Source: Microbacterium sp. SZ1
GTDB taxonomy: Bacteria > Actinomycetota > Actinomycetes > Actinomycetales > Microbacteriaceae
DNA: 64,000 nt
Assembly: GCF_002362255.1 (NCBI RefSeq)
Contig: NZ_LPVV01000023.1
Location: forward strand, 1 to 64,000
Direction: 5' to 3'
Made by a program: the position numbers and the translations under genes. Below the pieces are notes generated by a model that had not been told where the DNA came from, did no database searches, and saw nothing but the letters and a program-made list of their open reading frames with translations. Within the stretch, counting starts at the first letter, position 1, and the number at the start of each line of letters is the position of its first letter. Positions 55,680 through 64,000 of this stretch are shown here, in pieces.

Positions 55680-56741
55680 ATGACCTCCCGCGACCGCGAG
55701 CCTCGCCCCACACGACGTCGCGCGCTCGCCGTGGCGGTGACGGCATCCGTGCTTCTGCTGGCCGCCTGCGCAGCCGACCCTCGTCCGGCGTCGACCGCTG
55801 CCGCCGACACGGTCGCCGAGGGACTCGACGCCCCCTGGTCCGTCGCGTTCCACGAGGGCATCGCGCTGGTGAGCGAACGCGACAGCGCGCGCATCCTGGA
55901 GCTCGGCGACGACGGACCTCGCGAGGTCGGCACGGTCGACGGCGTGGTCGCGGGCGGTGAGGGAGGGCTCCTCGGGCTGGCCGTGCAAGACGGCGACCTT
56001 TTCACGTACTTCACGGCCGACGACGGTAACCGGGTCGAGCGGCGCGAGATCCGCGGCAACCCAGGTGCCTTCGAACTCGGTCCCGCCACGACGGTGATCG
56101 ACGGCATCCCGGCAGCGCGCACCCACAACGGCGGACGCATCGCCGTCGGACCGGACGGGATGCTGTACGTCGCCGTCGGCGACGCCGGCGACCGCGACAG
56201 CGCCCAGGGTCCGGATGCCCTGTCGGGGAAGATCCTGCGGCTCACGCCAGAAGGCGACGTGCCGGACGGCAACCCGTTCGACGACTCGCCGGTGTGGAGC
56301 CTCGGCCATCGGAACCCGCAGGGCATCGCATGGGATGCCGACGGCACGATGTACGCGAGCGAGTTCGGTCAGGACACGTGGGACGAGCTGAACGTCATCG
56401 AACCGGGCGGCAACTACGGGTGGCCCGAGGTCGAGGGCATCACCGAGGACGGCGACTTCATCGACCCGTTGCAGCAGTGGCAGCCGGATACCGCGAGTCC
56501 GAGCGGCATCGCGGTGGTCGGCACCGACCTCGTCATCGCGAACCTGCGCGGGGAACGGCTGCGGATCGTGCCGCTCGACGACCTCTCGACGAGCACCGAG
56601 CTGCTGCAGGGAGAGCTCGGCCGACTGCGAGACGTCGTACCGGCGCCGGGCGGCGAAGCCTGGGTCGTCACCAACAACACCGACGGGCGCGGGAGCCCCG
56701 GCGACGGCGACGACCGGATCGTGCGGATCGATCTCGACTGA
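55680..56741 (+). CDS. PQQ-dependent sugar dehydrogenase-like lipoprotein
   Basis: Extracytoplasmic lipoprotein of 353 residues. The signal peptide ends at the lipobox LLAAC; RRR before it aids export. The mature part is a six-bladed beta-propeller of the soluble glucose/aldose dehydrogenase type: LDAPWSVAFHEG, GGEGGLLGLAV, RTHNGGRIAVGPDGMLYVAVGDAGD, LGHRNPQGIAWDADGTMYASEFGQDTWDELNVI and YGWPEVEG, including the catalytic His and PQQ-site residues. GGAGG selects the ATG at 55680. No pqq genes here, so PQQ would be scavenged. Confidence 0.9.
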   Translation: MTSRDREPRPTRRRALAVAVTASVLLLAACAADPRPASTAAADTVAEGLDAPWSVAFHEGIALVSERDSARILELGDDGPREVGTVDGVVAGGEGGLLGLAVQDGDLFTYFTADDGNRVERREIRGNPGAFELGPATTVIDGIPAARTHNGGRIAVGPDGMLYVAVGDAGDRDSAQGPDALSGKILRLTPEGDVPDGNPFDDSPVWSLGHRNPQGIAWDADGTMYASEFGQDTWDELNVIEPGGNYGWPEVEGITEDGDFIDPLQQWQPDTASPSGIAVVGTDLVIANLRGERLRIVPLDDLSTSTELLQGELGRLRDVVPAPGGEAWVVTNNTDGRGSPGDGDDRIVRIDLD

Positions 56742-56818
56742 CTCCCGCAGCGCGCCCCGGTGTCCCCGGCGCGCGCCAAGATGGAAGAGCCCCCTCCGCC
56801 CTCTGACAAGGAGCCCGC

Positions 56819-57985
56819 ATGAGCCTCGCCGCATCCTTCGACGCCATCGACGTCGATCACCTCCGACGGATCGGCGGCCTCAAGTGGTCGACGTTCCCCG
56901 ACGCGGTGGGCGCGTTCGTCGCGGAGATGGACTTCGGGGTCGCCCCGGGCATCTCCCGGGCCGTGCATGCGGCGGTCGACCAGGGCCTGTTCGGGTACCT
57001 GCCGTCGTCCGTGTCCGACGAGATGTCGCAGGCGGCCGCCGAGTGGATGCGCGACGTCTACGGGTGGGTCGTCCCGGCATCCGACATCCACCCGATCGCC
57101 GACGTGATCCAGGGACTGAAGCTGGCGATGGAGCACTTCTCCCGTCCCGGCGCTCCCGTGATCGTGCCGACGCCCGCATACATGCCCTTCCTCACGGTGC
57201 CTCTCGCCGCGGGACGCGAGGTGATCCAGGTCCCGATGATCGTGACGGAGGGGCGGTACACGCTCGACCTCGACGGCATCGACGCAGCCTTCCGCGCCGG
57301 CGCCGACCTGCTGGTGCTCTGCAACCCGTACAACCCCGTGGGCCGCGTGTTCGACCGCGACGAGCTCTTGGCGGTCAGCGAGGTCGTCGAGCGCCACGGC
57401 GGACGGGTGTTCTCCGATGAGATCCACGCGCCGCTCGTCTACGCGCCGGAGGTGCACACGCCTTACGCCTCTGTTTCCCCGGTCACGGCAGGCCACACCG
57501 TGACCGCGACCTCCGCGTCGAAGGCCTGGAACCTCCCCGGCCTGAAGACTGCGCAGCTCATTCTCACCAACGACGCGGACCGCGCGACCTGGGAGCCGAT
57601 CGGCCCCATGGAGTCCCACGGCGCGAGCAATCTCGGCGTGATCGCGAACACCGCCGCCTACCGCGACGACCGCGCCTGGCTCGCCGACGTCGTGCAGTAC
57701 CTCGACGGCAACCGCCGCTTCCTCGGCGAGGCGCTCGCCGCACGCATCCCCGAGATCGCATACCGTGCTCCCGAGGGCACGTACATCGGCTGGCTCGACG
57801 CCAGGGCCCTGGACCTGGGGCCGAACCCGGCCGACTTCTTCCGCGAGCAGGCCGGCGTCGCGCTCACCGACGGATCGGCGACCGGCACAGCCGGTGTGGG
57901 TTTCATGCGGTTCGTGTTCGCGACATCCCGTCCGATCATCGAGCACGCCGTCGACCGCATGGCCGAGGCTCTTGCGAAGCGCTGA
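56819..57985 (+). CDS. MalY/PatB-type cystathionine beta-lyase/aminotransferase
   Basis: PLP fold-type I enzyme of 388 residues. The PLP lysine is in SASKAWNLPGLK; other contacts are NPYNPVGRVF, FSDEIHAPLVY and the C-terminal arginine in FMRFVFATSRP. KWSTFPDAVGAFVAEMDFGVAPGI is the family N-terminus. The enzyme cleaves C-S bonds of cystathionine or acts as a transaminase. RBS AAGGAG precedes the ATG. Confidence 0.92.
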   Translation: MSLAASFDAIDVDHLRRIGGLKWSTFPDAVGAFVAEMDFGVAPGISRAVHAAVDQGLFGYLPSSVSDEMSQAAAEWMRDVYGWVVPASDIHPIADVIQGLKLAMEHFSRPGAPVIVPTPAYMPFLTVPLAAGREVIQVPMIVTEGRYTLDLDGIDAAFRAGADLLVLCNPYNPVGRVFDRDELLAVSEVVERHGGRVFSDEIHAPLVYAPEVHTPYASVSPVTAGHTVTATSASKAWNLPGLKTAQLILTNDADRATWEPIGPMESHGASNLGVIANTAAYRDDRAWLADVVQYLDGNRRFLGEALAARIPEIAYRAPEGTYIGWLDARALDLGPNPADFFREQAGVALTDGSATGTAGVGFMRFVFATSRPIIEHAVDRMAEALAKR

Positions 57986-58061
57986 CCGCCGGGGTCGCTA
58001 ACGATCCGGCCTCGTTGTGCCCCGGTGCGACCGCGCCAGAGCCTCCGCCTTCTCGCGCGCC

Positions 58062-58067
58062 TAGACT
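58062..58067 (+). promoter_or_regulatory. -10 box, PLDc_N-menD operon
   Basis: TAGACT, 6 nt before the GTG at 58074. Confidence 0.55.
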
Positions 58068-58073
58068 GGATAC

Positions 58074-58424
58074 GTGGCGAGACTGTTGATCGTAGGCGGC
58101 TTCCTGGCCGCCGTGTTCTGGGTGTTCAGCATCGTCGACTGCGCCGTGCAGCCGTCGACGCGGCACCGGGGCGTGCCCAAGGCCGCCTGGATCGCGATCG
58201 TCGTGCTCATCCCCGTCATCGGCGGCATCCTCTGGTTCACGATCGGCCGCCGCCGGGCGAACGACGCGGGCAGCATCCGCACGGTCGCGCCCGACGACGA
58301 CCCGCAGTTCCTGCGCAGCATCAGCAAGAGCGAGCAGGACGCGCGCATCCGCCGTCTCGAGGAGGAGCTCGCGCGCCTCGAGGACGAGACCGACGACGGC
58401 GCCGCACCGGATCCGCGTCCGTGA
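58074..58424 (+). CDS. PLDc_N-domain small membrane protein
   Basis: Protein of 116 residues: two helices (4-24 and 40-60) with IVDCAVQP between and LIPVIGGILWFTIGRRR, the PLDc_N signature, then an acidic coiled-coil tail (ISKSEQDARIRRLEEELARLEDE). Overlaps menD by 4 nt, as is usual in actinobacterial men loci. Function unknown. Confidence 0.87.
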   Translation: MARLLIVGGFLAAVFWVFSIVDCAVQPSTRHRGVPKAAWIAIVVLIPVIGGILWFTIGRRRANDAGSIRTVAPDDDPQFLRSISKSEQDARIRRLEEELARLEDETDDGAAPDPRP

Positions 58425-60085
58425 CCTCATCGCCGGCGATGGATGCCGCGGCATCCCTCATCGCGGAACTCGTCGGCCTCGGCGTCCGCGACGTCGTGCT
58501 CTCGCCCGGCTCCCGATCGCAGGCGCTGGCGCTCGCCGCGATACGCGCCGCCGACGACGGCGCGCTCCGTGTGCACGTGCGGATCGACGAACGCGTCGCA
58601 GGCTTCACCGCGCTGGGACTCGCGAGAGAGAGCGGCGTGCCAGCCGCGGTGATCTGCACCTCGGGTACCGCGGTCGCGAACCTGCTTCCGGCGACGCTCG
58701 AGGCGTTCCACGCGGGAGTGCCGCTGCTGCTGCTGACCGCCGATCGTCCGCCCGAGCTGCGCGGAGTCGGTGCCAATCAGGCGACGACCCAGCCCGGCAT
58801 GTTCTCGCCGTGGGTGCGCGACGAGATCGACGCTCCGGTACCCGGAGACGGCGACTGGGCGGGACTCGGTGCCCGCGCGATCGCGATCGCGATGGGTGGG
58901 GATACCCCGCGCGCTCTGCCCGGCGTCGCCGGCCCCGTGCACCTGAACCTCCCGTCGCGCGATCCGCTGTCGGGCGAGCCGCCCGCGCTGCCACTGGTCC
59001 GGGGCGATGCGCCGCGGCCCACCGTCGGCGAGGTTCTCGTCGTCGAGCGCGGGCCGCGCACGGTCGTGATCGCCGGCGCAGACGCCGGGCCGGACGCCGA
59101 GGAGATCGCCCACGCGGGATCCTGGCCCCTCATCGCCGAGATCGTCAGCGGAGCGCGCTTCGGTCGACACCTCGTGCACGGGTACCGCGCGCTGCTCGAC
59201 GAGCCGGAGCTCGGCGGCAGGATCGAGCGCGCGATCGTGCTCGGGCACCCGACGCTCAGCCGTGAGGTCGCGCGGCTGCTGTCCCGCTCCGACGTCGAGG
59301 TCGTGGCCGTGCGACGCGGCGGTGAGGAGCTCGACCTGAACGGTCGCACGATCCCGGTCGCGGCGGTGTCGGTGGCCGCGGGGGAGGCCGACCGCGACTG
59401 GCTCGGCGCGTGGCTGACGGCATCCGCGTCGCAGGTGGTCGACCTCAGCGAGAGAGCGCCCGACCAGACCGGTCTGTCCTCGGTCGATCCGTCGGCGCGT
59501 CGGGAGGCGATGCAGGCGGAGCTGGCGGCCGTCCGCCGCCCCCTCGACCGGGAGCTGCTCGTCGACGCGGTGTGGCGTGCGACGTGGCCGCACGATCGAC
59601 TCGTCTTCGGATCTTCGCGTCTGGTGCGCGTCGCCGACTCGGTGCTCGGCGGCAAGAAGGTGCCGGTGCATGCGAACCGCGGACTCGCCGGGATCGACGG
59701 GACGATCGCGACCGCGACCGGCGTCGCTCTCGCGAGCCAGGCGGGCGGCGCGCCCGGCGTCACCCGGGTGCTGCTCGGCGACCTCGCCTTCCTGCACGAC
59801 GTCGGCTCGCTTCTGCTGCCGCCTGACGAGCCCGAGCCGCGGCTGCAGGTGATCGTCGGCAACGACGGCGGCGGCACGATCTTCGACGGTCTCGAGGTCG
59901 CCGACACGGCGGGACGCGCTGCGCTCGACCGGGCCTTCTACACGCCGCACACCGTGCGGCTCGAACACCTCGCGCGTGCCTACGGCTGGGAGTACCAGCG
60001 CGTCACCACCCGTGCGGTGCTCGATCAGGCGCTCACGACCCCCGCCGGAGGGCGACAGCTGATCGAGGTGCCGCTGAGCCGGTGA
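58421..60085 (+). CDS. menD: SEPHCHC synthase (menaquinone)
   Basis: Thiamine-diphosphate enzyme of 554 residues that condenses isochorismate with 2-oxoglutarate, the first committed menaquinone step. LSPGSRSQALALAAI, ARESGVPAAVICTSGTAVANLLPA, LLLLTADRPPELRGVGANQATTQ and GNDGGGTIFDGLE (cofactor magnesium region) are diagnostic. GTG at 58421 overlaps the upstream stop (GTGA). Partners menF, menG and menA are nearby. Confidence 0.95.
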   Translation: MTSSPAMDAAASLIAELVGLGVRDVVLSPGSRSQALALAAIRAADDGALRVHVRIDERVAGFTALGLARESGVPAAVICTSGTAVANLLPATLEAFHAGVPLLLLTADRPPELRGVGANQATTQPGMFSPWVRDEIDAPVPGDGDWAGLGARAIAIAMGGDTPRALPGVAGPVHLNLPSRDPLSGEPPALPLVRGDAPRPTVGEVLVVERGPRTVVIAGADAGPDAEEIAHAGSWPLIAEIVSGARFGRHLVHGYRALLDEPELGGRIERAIVLGHPTLSREVARLLSRSDVEVVAVRRGGEELDLNGRTIPVAAVSVAAGEADRDWLGAWLTASASQVVDLSERAPDQTGLSSVDPSARREAMQAELAAVRRPLDRELLVDAVWRATWPHDRLVFGSSRLVRVADSVLGGKKVPVHANRGLAGIDGTIATATGVALASQAGGAPGVTRVLLGDLAFLHDVGSLLLPPDEPEPRLQVIVGNDGGGTIFDGLEVADTAGRAALDRAFYTPHTVRLEHLARAYGWEYQRVTTRAVLDQALTTPAGGRQLIEVPLSR

Positions 60086-60121
60086 GTCGCGACCTGCACA
60101 GCGTCCGCGGGCGGTGGCAGG

Positions 60122-60973
60122 ATGAGCCACATGAACGCGCACTCCTGGTCCCGCACCCTGCAGGTGGGCGACGGCTTCCGCCTCGCCGACGTCGACCCCT
60201 CCAGCACTCCGGGGTATCACGGTGACAAGGCAGACGGGAGACGCGACCTCGCGGTGGGGCTCGACGAGCTGAACGACCTGCAGGAGCGTCTGTTCGCCGA
60301 GAGTCGGGTCGGCGTCGCGACCGACTCGGTGCTCCTGATCCTTCAGGCGATGGACTCGGCGGGCAAGGGCGGCATCGTGCGGCACGTCGTCGGCGGAGTC
60401 GACCCGCAGGGCGTCGCGCTCACGGCTTTCAAGGCGCCGACGCCCGACGAGCTCGAGCATGACTTCCTGTGGCGGGTCGAGCGCCGGCTGCCCGAGCCCG
60501 GCTTCATCGGGGTGTTCGACCGCTCGCACTACGAAGACGTGCTGATCGGTCGCGTGCGACAGCTCGCGCCGGCCGAGGAGATCGAACGCCGGTACGGCGC
60601 CATCAACGAGTTCGAAGCCCGCGTCGCGGCATCCGGAACCCGCATCGTGAAGGTCATGCTGCACATCTCGCCGGAGGAGCAGAAGTCGCGCCTCATGGAG
60701 CGGCTCGAGCGGCCAGACAAGCACTGGAAGTACAACCCGGGCGACGTCGACGAGCGGATGCTGTGGCCGCACTACATGGAGGCGTACCAGACCGTCTTCG
60801 ACCGCACCTCCACGGAGGCCGCGCCCTGGCACGTGATCCCCGCCGACCACAAGTGGTACGCGCGCCTGGCCGTGCAGGAGCTGCTGCTCGACGCGCTGCA
60901 GCAGATCGACCCGCAGTGGCCTGCCGCCGACTTCGACGTCGAGGCCGAGAAGAAGCGCCTCGCCGCCAGCTGA
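60122..60973 (+). CDS. ppk2: Polyphosphate kinase 2 family protein
   Basis: PPK2 of 283 residues, transferring phosphate between polyphosphate and nucleotides. Walker A is LILQAMDSAGKGG, Walker B VFDRSHYEDVLIGRVR, lid residues lie in EEQKSRLMERLERPDKHWKYNPGD. Single-domain class I. It lies within the menaquinone cluster but has no direct role in it. ATG at 60122 or 60131. Confidence 0.94.
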   Translation: MSHMNAHSWSRTLQVGDGFRLADVDPSSTPGYHGDKADGRRDLAVGLDELNDLQERLFAESRVGVATDSVLLILQAMDSAGKGGIVRHVVGGVDPQGVALTAFKAPTPDELEHDFLWRVERRLPEPGFIGVFDRSHYEDVLIGRVRQLAPAEEIERRYGAINEFEARVAASGTRIVKVMLHISPEEQKSRLMERLERPDKHWKYNPGDVDERMLWPHYMEAYQTVFDRTSTEAAPWHVIPADHKWYARLAVQELLLDALQQIDPQWPAADFDVEAEKKRLAAS

Positions 60974-60982
60974 GCGGCGATC

Positions 60983-62233
60983 TCAGGCCAGGGCGTCGAC
61001 CAGCGGGCGGAACTTCACCCGCGTCTCCAGCAGCTCCGATTCCGGATCCGATCCCGCGACGATCCCCGCCCCGGCATACGCGGTGACGGCGATGCCCTCG
61101 TCGTCGGTCGTGAACTGCGCGCAGCGCAGAGCGATGGCCCACTCGCCGTTGCCGTGAGCGTCGACCCAGCCGACCGGACCGGCGTAGCGACCGCGATCGA
61201 AGGGCTCGAGCTCGCGGATCGCCGCGATCGCCGCGGGTGTCGGAGTGCCGGCGACCGCAGCCGTCGGGTGCAGAGCGCCGACGAGATCGAGCGACGATCC
61301 GCCCTCCGCCAGCTCGCCCTCCACGTCGGTCGCGAGGTGGAACAGGTTCGGCAGCTTCAGCAGGAACGGCTGCTCGCTCGCCGCCAGCGCCCGCATGTGC
61401 GGTCGCAGCGACGCGAGCACGCTCTGCACGGCGTACTGGTGCTCGTCGAGATCCTTCGTGCTGGACGCGAGATGAGCGGATGCCGCGGTGTCGGCGTCGG
61501 CATCCGCCCCACGTCCGATCGTTCCGGCCAGCACGCGGGCCGTGACGGTGCGCTGCTGCACGGTCACCAGCGTCTCGGGGCTCGCGCCGATCAGGCCGTC
61601 GACCGCGAACGCCCAGGTGTCGGGGTAGCCGGTCGAGAGAGCGCGCACCAGACGTCGCAGATCGGAGCCGGCCGGGATGCTGCCGGTGAGGTCGCGGGCG
61701 AGCACGACCTTGCTCAGCTCGCCGTCCGCGATGCGCGCGAGCGCGCCCCGCACGGAGTCCTGGTACCCCTGCGGGCTCTGCGCACCGGGCCCGACGGTGC
61801 CCGCCCAGTGCGGTCCGTACGGACGCGTGACGGCGTCCGCGGAGCGATCGTCCTCGGACGAGCGGATGCTGGTGAGCCACGTGCGGCCGCGGTGGCGCCC
61901 GATCACGAGCGCGGGAACGACGAGCACGCTGTCGGCGGCGGAGTCCTCGTCGAAGGCGAGAGCCCCGAAAGCGACGAGACCCGAACCGGGGAGGGAGAGC
62001 GGGTCGTCGACGTCGGCGACTGCGCTGACCTCGCGCCAGGCGTCGGCGATCGCGGCCGAGCGAGCACGACCCGTCCCCCCGGGAACGGTGATGGTCTGCA
62101 CGACGTCGTCTCCGACCGCGACGATGCCGTCGCCGCGGCGCAGCCAGGCGAGCGGACGGGCGGGGTCGGCGTAGGCGAGGAGGTCTTCGATCGGGTCGAT
62201 CTCTCGGGTCCGCACGACCAGCCTGCTGCTCAC
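60983..62233 (-). CDS. menF: Isochorismate synthase
   Basis: Chorismate-utilising enzyme of 416 residues making isochorismate for menaquinone. The catalytic domain shows ELSKVVLARDLTGSI, TWAFAVDGLIGASPETLV, LAGTIGRGAD, LLKLPNLFHLATDVEGEL, LVGALHPTAAVAGTPT and YAGPVGWVDAHGNGEWAIALRCA. Opposite strand to menD; GTG start fixed by TAGGCT 6 nt upstream. A siderophore role is possible but the context favours menaquinone. Confidence 0.94.
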   Translation of the reverse strand: MSSRLVVRTREIDPIEDLLAYADPARPLAWLRRGDGIVAVGDDVVQTITVPGGTGRARSAAIADAWREVSAVADVDDPLSLPGSGLVAFGALAFDEDSAADSVLVVPALVIGRHRGRTWLTSIRSSEDDRSADAVTRPYGPHWAGTVGPGAQSPQGYQDSVRGALARIADGELSKVVLARDLTGSIPAGSDLRRLVRALSTGYPDTWAFAVDGLIGASPETLVTVQQRTVTARVLAGTIGRGADADADTAASAHLASSTKDLDEHQYAVQSVLASLRPHMRALAASEQPFLLKLPNLFHLATDVEGELAEGGSSLDLVGALHPTAAVAGTPTPAAIAAIRELEPFDRGRYAGPVGWVDAHGNGEWAIALRCAQFTTDDEGIAVTAYAGAGIVAGSDPESELLETRVKFRPLVDALA

Positions 62234-62239
62234 CCTCTC

Positions 62240-62245
62240 AGCCTA
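62240..62245 (-). promoter_or_regulatory. -10 box, menF
   Basis: Minus-strand TAGGCT, 6 nt before the GTG at 62233. Confidence 0.55.
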
Positions 62246-62281
62246 GTTCGGTCCATGGGCCCAGGGTCGCGCCCCTCGGCC

Positions 62282-62287
62282 TACGCT
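62282..62287 (+). promoter_or_regulatory. -10 box, DUF402 gene
   Basis: TACGCT, 6 nt before the ATG at 62294. Confidence 0.5.
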
Positions 62288-62293
62288 GAGCAC

Positions 62294-62857
62294 ATGAGTG
62301 ATGCCCGTCCCGACCCCGGTGCCGAGATGATCTTCCAGTGGCGCAAGTGGGATGGGTCGCCGCACTGGCGTCACGACTGCGTGTACCTGGGCGCGGACGA
62401 GTGGGGCGACTGGATCGGCCAGCCCACCGGCTGGCCGAGCGTTCGGCCCGGCGCGTCGTTCATCGCGGAGACGCCCAACGTCACCCTTGTCCCGCGGCGC
62501 ACCGATTTCGCGCTCACGGTGAATCGCGCGCACCCGAGGGGCATGCGCATCTACATCGACCTCGGGTGGGACGTGCGGTGGTCCGACGACCCCCTCCTCG
62601 CGACGGGCATCGACATGGACCTCGACGTCGTGCGCGTCGTGGGGGAACGGGGCACGTGGGTCGACGACCGTGACGAGTGGGCCGAGCACAGCGCGCAGTT
62701 CGGATATCCCGACGCTGTGCGGGAGCAGCTGGAAGCCCTCGCCCTCGACCTCGAGCAGCGGGTGCGGGCGCAGGTCGCTCCGTTCGACGACGCGACCGCG
62801 GATGCCTGGCTCGATCGGCTGGAGGCTCTGGGGCTCGCGCCCAGGCCTCGCGCCTAG
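62294..62857 (+). CDS. DUF402-like protein
   Basis: Soluble protein of 187 residues with the DUF402 barrel: IFQWRKWDGSPHWRH, LVPRRTDFALTVNR, YIDLGWDVRWSDDP and IDMDLDVVRV (D-x-D pair for metal), then a helical C-terminus. DUF402 enzymes include nucleotide diphosphatases such as Ntdp; the residues for metal binding are present but the substrate is unknown. Divergent from menF. Confidence 0.8.
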   Translation: MSDARPDPGAEMIFQWRKWDGSPHWRHDCVYLGADEWGDWIGQPTGWPSVRPGASFIAETPNVTLVPRRTDFALTVNRAHPRGMRIYIDLGWDVRWSDDPLLATGIDMDLDVVRVVGERGTWVDDRDEWAEHSAQFGYPDAVREQLEALALDLEQRVRAQVAPFDDATADAWLDRLEALGLAPRPRA

Positions 62858-62860
62858 ACT
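62855..62860 (+). promoter_or_regulatory. -10 box, menG
   Basis: TAGACT, 6 nt before the GTG at 62867; it lies at the very end of the DUF402 gene. Confidence 0.5.
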
Positions 62861-62866
62861 GGACGC

Positions 62867-63601
62867 GTGACCCCGAACGATGACAACCGCGCCGACCTCG
62901 GCAAGGACCCCTCCCGCGTGAGCGGCATGTTCGATCAGGTCGCAGCGGGCTACGACCGGACGAACACCGCGATGACGATGGGCAACGACGCGCTGTGGCG
63001 CGCGGCGACGACGCGGGCCGTCGCGCCCAAGCCGGGAGAGAAGATCCTCGACCTCGGTGCAGGCACGGCGTCGTCCTCCGCCTCTCTCGCCCGCAGCGGT
63101 GCCGAGGTGGTGGCCGCGGACTTCTCGCCCGGCATGCTGGCCGAGGGTCAGCGTCGCCACGGACGCATGCGCAACCTCTCCTTCGTGCAGGCCGATGCGA
63201 CCGACCTCCCTTTCGGCGACGACGAGTTCGACGCTGTGACGATGTCGTATGCCCTGCGCAACGTGAACGACCCGAAGAAGGCGCTGCGCGAGCTGTTCCG
63301 CGTCACCAAGCCGGGCGGCCGTCTCGTCATCAACGAGTTCTCGACGCCTCCCCGTCCGCTCTTCCGCTCCGCCTACCGCTTCTACAACGCACAGGTGCTG
63401 CCCCGGGTGGCTCGGGTCGCCGGCACGAACGGCGCCGCCTACGACTACCTCAACGAGTCGATCAGGGAGTGGCCCGACCAGAAGACCCTCGCCGCCTGGA
63501 CCCGGGATGCCGGGTGGACCGATGTCGCGTACCGCAACCTGTCCTTCGGGATCGTCGCCCTGCACCGGGCCCGCAAGCCGAAGTCCGGCGCAGCGGCGTG
63601 A
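62867..63601 (+). CDS. menG: Demethylmenaquinone methyltransferase
   Basis: SAM-dependent C-methyltransferase of 244 residues performing the last menaquinone step. Motif I is ILDLGAGTASSSASLARSG, followed by VAADFSPGMLAEGQRR, QADATDLPFGDDEFDAVTMSYALRNVND (UbiE/MenG signature) and PGGRLVINEFSTP. N-terminal VSGMFDQVAAGYDRTNTAMTMGND is typical. Leaderless GTG start. Confidence 0.95.
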   Translation: MTPNDDNRADLGKDPSRVSGMFDQVAAGYDRTNTAMTMGNDALWRAATTRAVAPKPGEKILDLGAGTASSSASLARSGAEVVAADFSPGMLAEGQRRHGRMRNLSFVQADATDLPFGDDEFDAVTMSYALRNVNDPKKALRELFRVTKPGGRLVINEFSTPPRPLFRSAYRFYNAQVLPRVARVAGTNGAAYDYLNESIREWPDQKTLAAWTRDAGWTDVAYRNLSFGIVALHRARKPKSGAAA

Positions 63602-63633
63602 CCCCGACGGCGAATCCTCTCGGCGGACGACGG

Positions 63634-63639
63634 TAGGCT
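63634..63639 (+). promoter_or_regulatory. -10 box, polyprenyl synthase gene
   Basis: TAGGCT, 6 nt before the GTG at 63646. Confidence 0.5.
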
Positions 63640-63645
63640 GAACCC

Positions 63646-64000
63646 GTGACTTCGAGCCGCGTAGCCCCGGGTTCGCGACTGGCGAGCCGTCTCGGTTTCA
63701 GCGACCGCATCTTCATCGGCACCGCCGGTCGTCGCATCGCGCAGGCCATCGAAGACGGACTGGAGCTCGTCGAGACGGGTCTCGCGGATGACGTGCGGGT
63801 CGCCGACCCGCTGGCCGACGCCGCGAGCCGCTACCTCTACGAGGCAGGCGGCAAGCGCATCCGCCCCGTGCTCACGCTCCTCGCCGCGCAGCTCGGCGAC
63901 GGCAACACCGAGCAGGTCATCGACGTGGCCAAGGCGCTCGAGATCACGCATCTGGGCTCGCTCTACCACGACGACGTCATGGATGGAGCGGACCGCCGCC
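63646..64000 (+). CDS. Polyprenyl diphosphate synthase, 5' part only
   Basis: The first 118 codons before the window ends. GGKRIRPVLTLLAAQLGD and the first aspartate-rich motif LYHDDVMDGADRR identify a trans-polyprenyl synthase (IspB/HepS-like). It should provide the menaquinone side chain used by MenA. Start from a leaderless TAGGCT promoter; no in-frame stop before the window edge. Confidence 0.93.
   Translation, partial: MTSSRVAPGSRLASRLGFSDRIFIGTAGRRIAQAIEDGLELVETGLADDVRVADPLADAASRYLYEAGGKRIRPVLTLLAAQLGDGNTEQVIDVAKALEITHLGSLYHDDVMDGADRR

Overview
The window is a high-G+C chromosomal stretch of an actinobacterium, most likely Microbacterium or a close relative in the Microbacteriaceae. 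The evidence is codon bias, a menaquinone (not ubiquinone) pathway, DUF222/HNH, DUF6766, DUF7882-like, DUF6412, DUF6421 and DUF4229-type proteins, and a pervasive promoter signature in which a TANNNT -10 box lies exactly 6-7 nt before the start codon (leaderless transcripts). I see no insertion sequences, prophage, rRNA or CRISPR arrays. The species assignment is inference.

Layout. 1-675: 3' end of a DUF222/HNH endonuclease. 764-2914: a response regulator and a divergent histidine kinase; between them, in an A+T-rich stretch, lies a 14-codon peptide gene with a near-perfect Shine-Dalgarno. 3124-10635: a GntR regulator divergent from a phosphonate-type operon: PhnD-like lipoprotein, PhnC ATPase, fused PhnE permease, FAD oxidoreductase, PhnX-like HAD hydrolase and zinc alcohol dehydrogenase. 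This reads as uptake of an aminophosphonate, oxidation to phosphonoacetaldehyde, C-P cleavage and handling of the aldehyde. 10693-25362: mixed housekeeping genes: CinA-type amidohydrolase, DUF6766 pair, FHA protein, two DUF7882-like paralogs, SDR, EamA exporter, YidC/DUF6412, nitronate monooxygenase, Phd/PIN toxin-antitoxin, PurU, amidotransferase, LysR-like effector domain, Nei glycosylase, EI24 protein, HAD, GntR. 25433-41908: Lhr helicase, ABC-F ATPase, esterase, Nudix-like protein, threonine aldolase, MFS, GNAT, an Lrp/DUF6421/SDR module, DUF4287, then MenA and DUF4229.

41958-57985 looks like a block inserted into a menaquinone locus. Its core (42986-48847) is a five-gene surface-glycan operon of nonulosonic (sialic-like) acid type: GT2 glycosyltransferase, polysialyltransferase-like protein, NeuA fused to a HAD phosphatase, a short NeuB, and a DUF6716-type protein. 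It is followed by a tRNA-like gene with a CAU anticodon, a TetR/MFS efflux pair, an SDR, ArfB, a rhomboid-like/DUF2156 fusion, a PQQ-type sugar dehydrogenase lipoprotein and a MalY/PatB lyase. Menaquinone genes resume at 58074: PLDc_N protein, MenD, PPK2, MenF, DUF402, MenG and the start of a polyprenyl diphosphate synthase cut by the window end.

Most likely to repay follow-up: the peptide between the two-component genes, the tRNA-like element at 49981-50056, the NeuB lacking its C-terminal SAF domain, the transaminase-free phosphonate operon, and two families of dispersed palindromic repeats.
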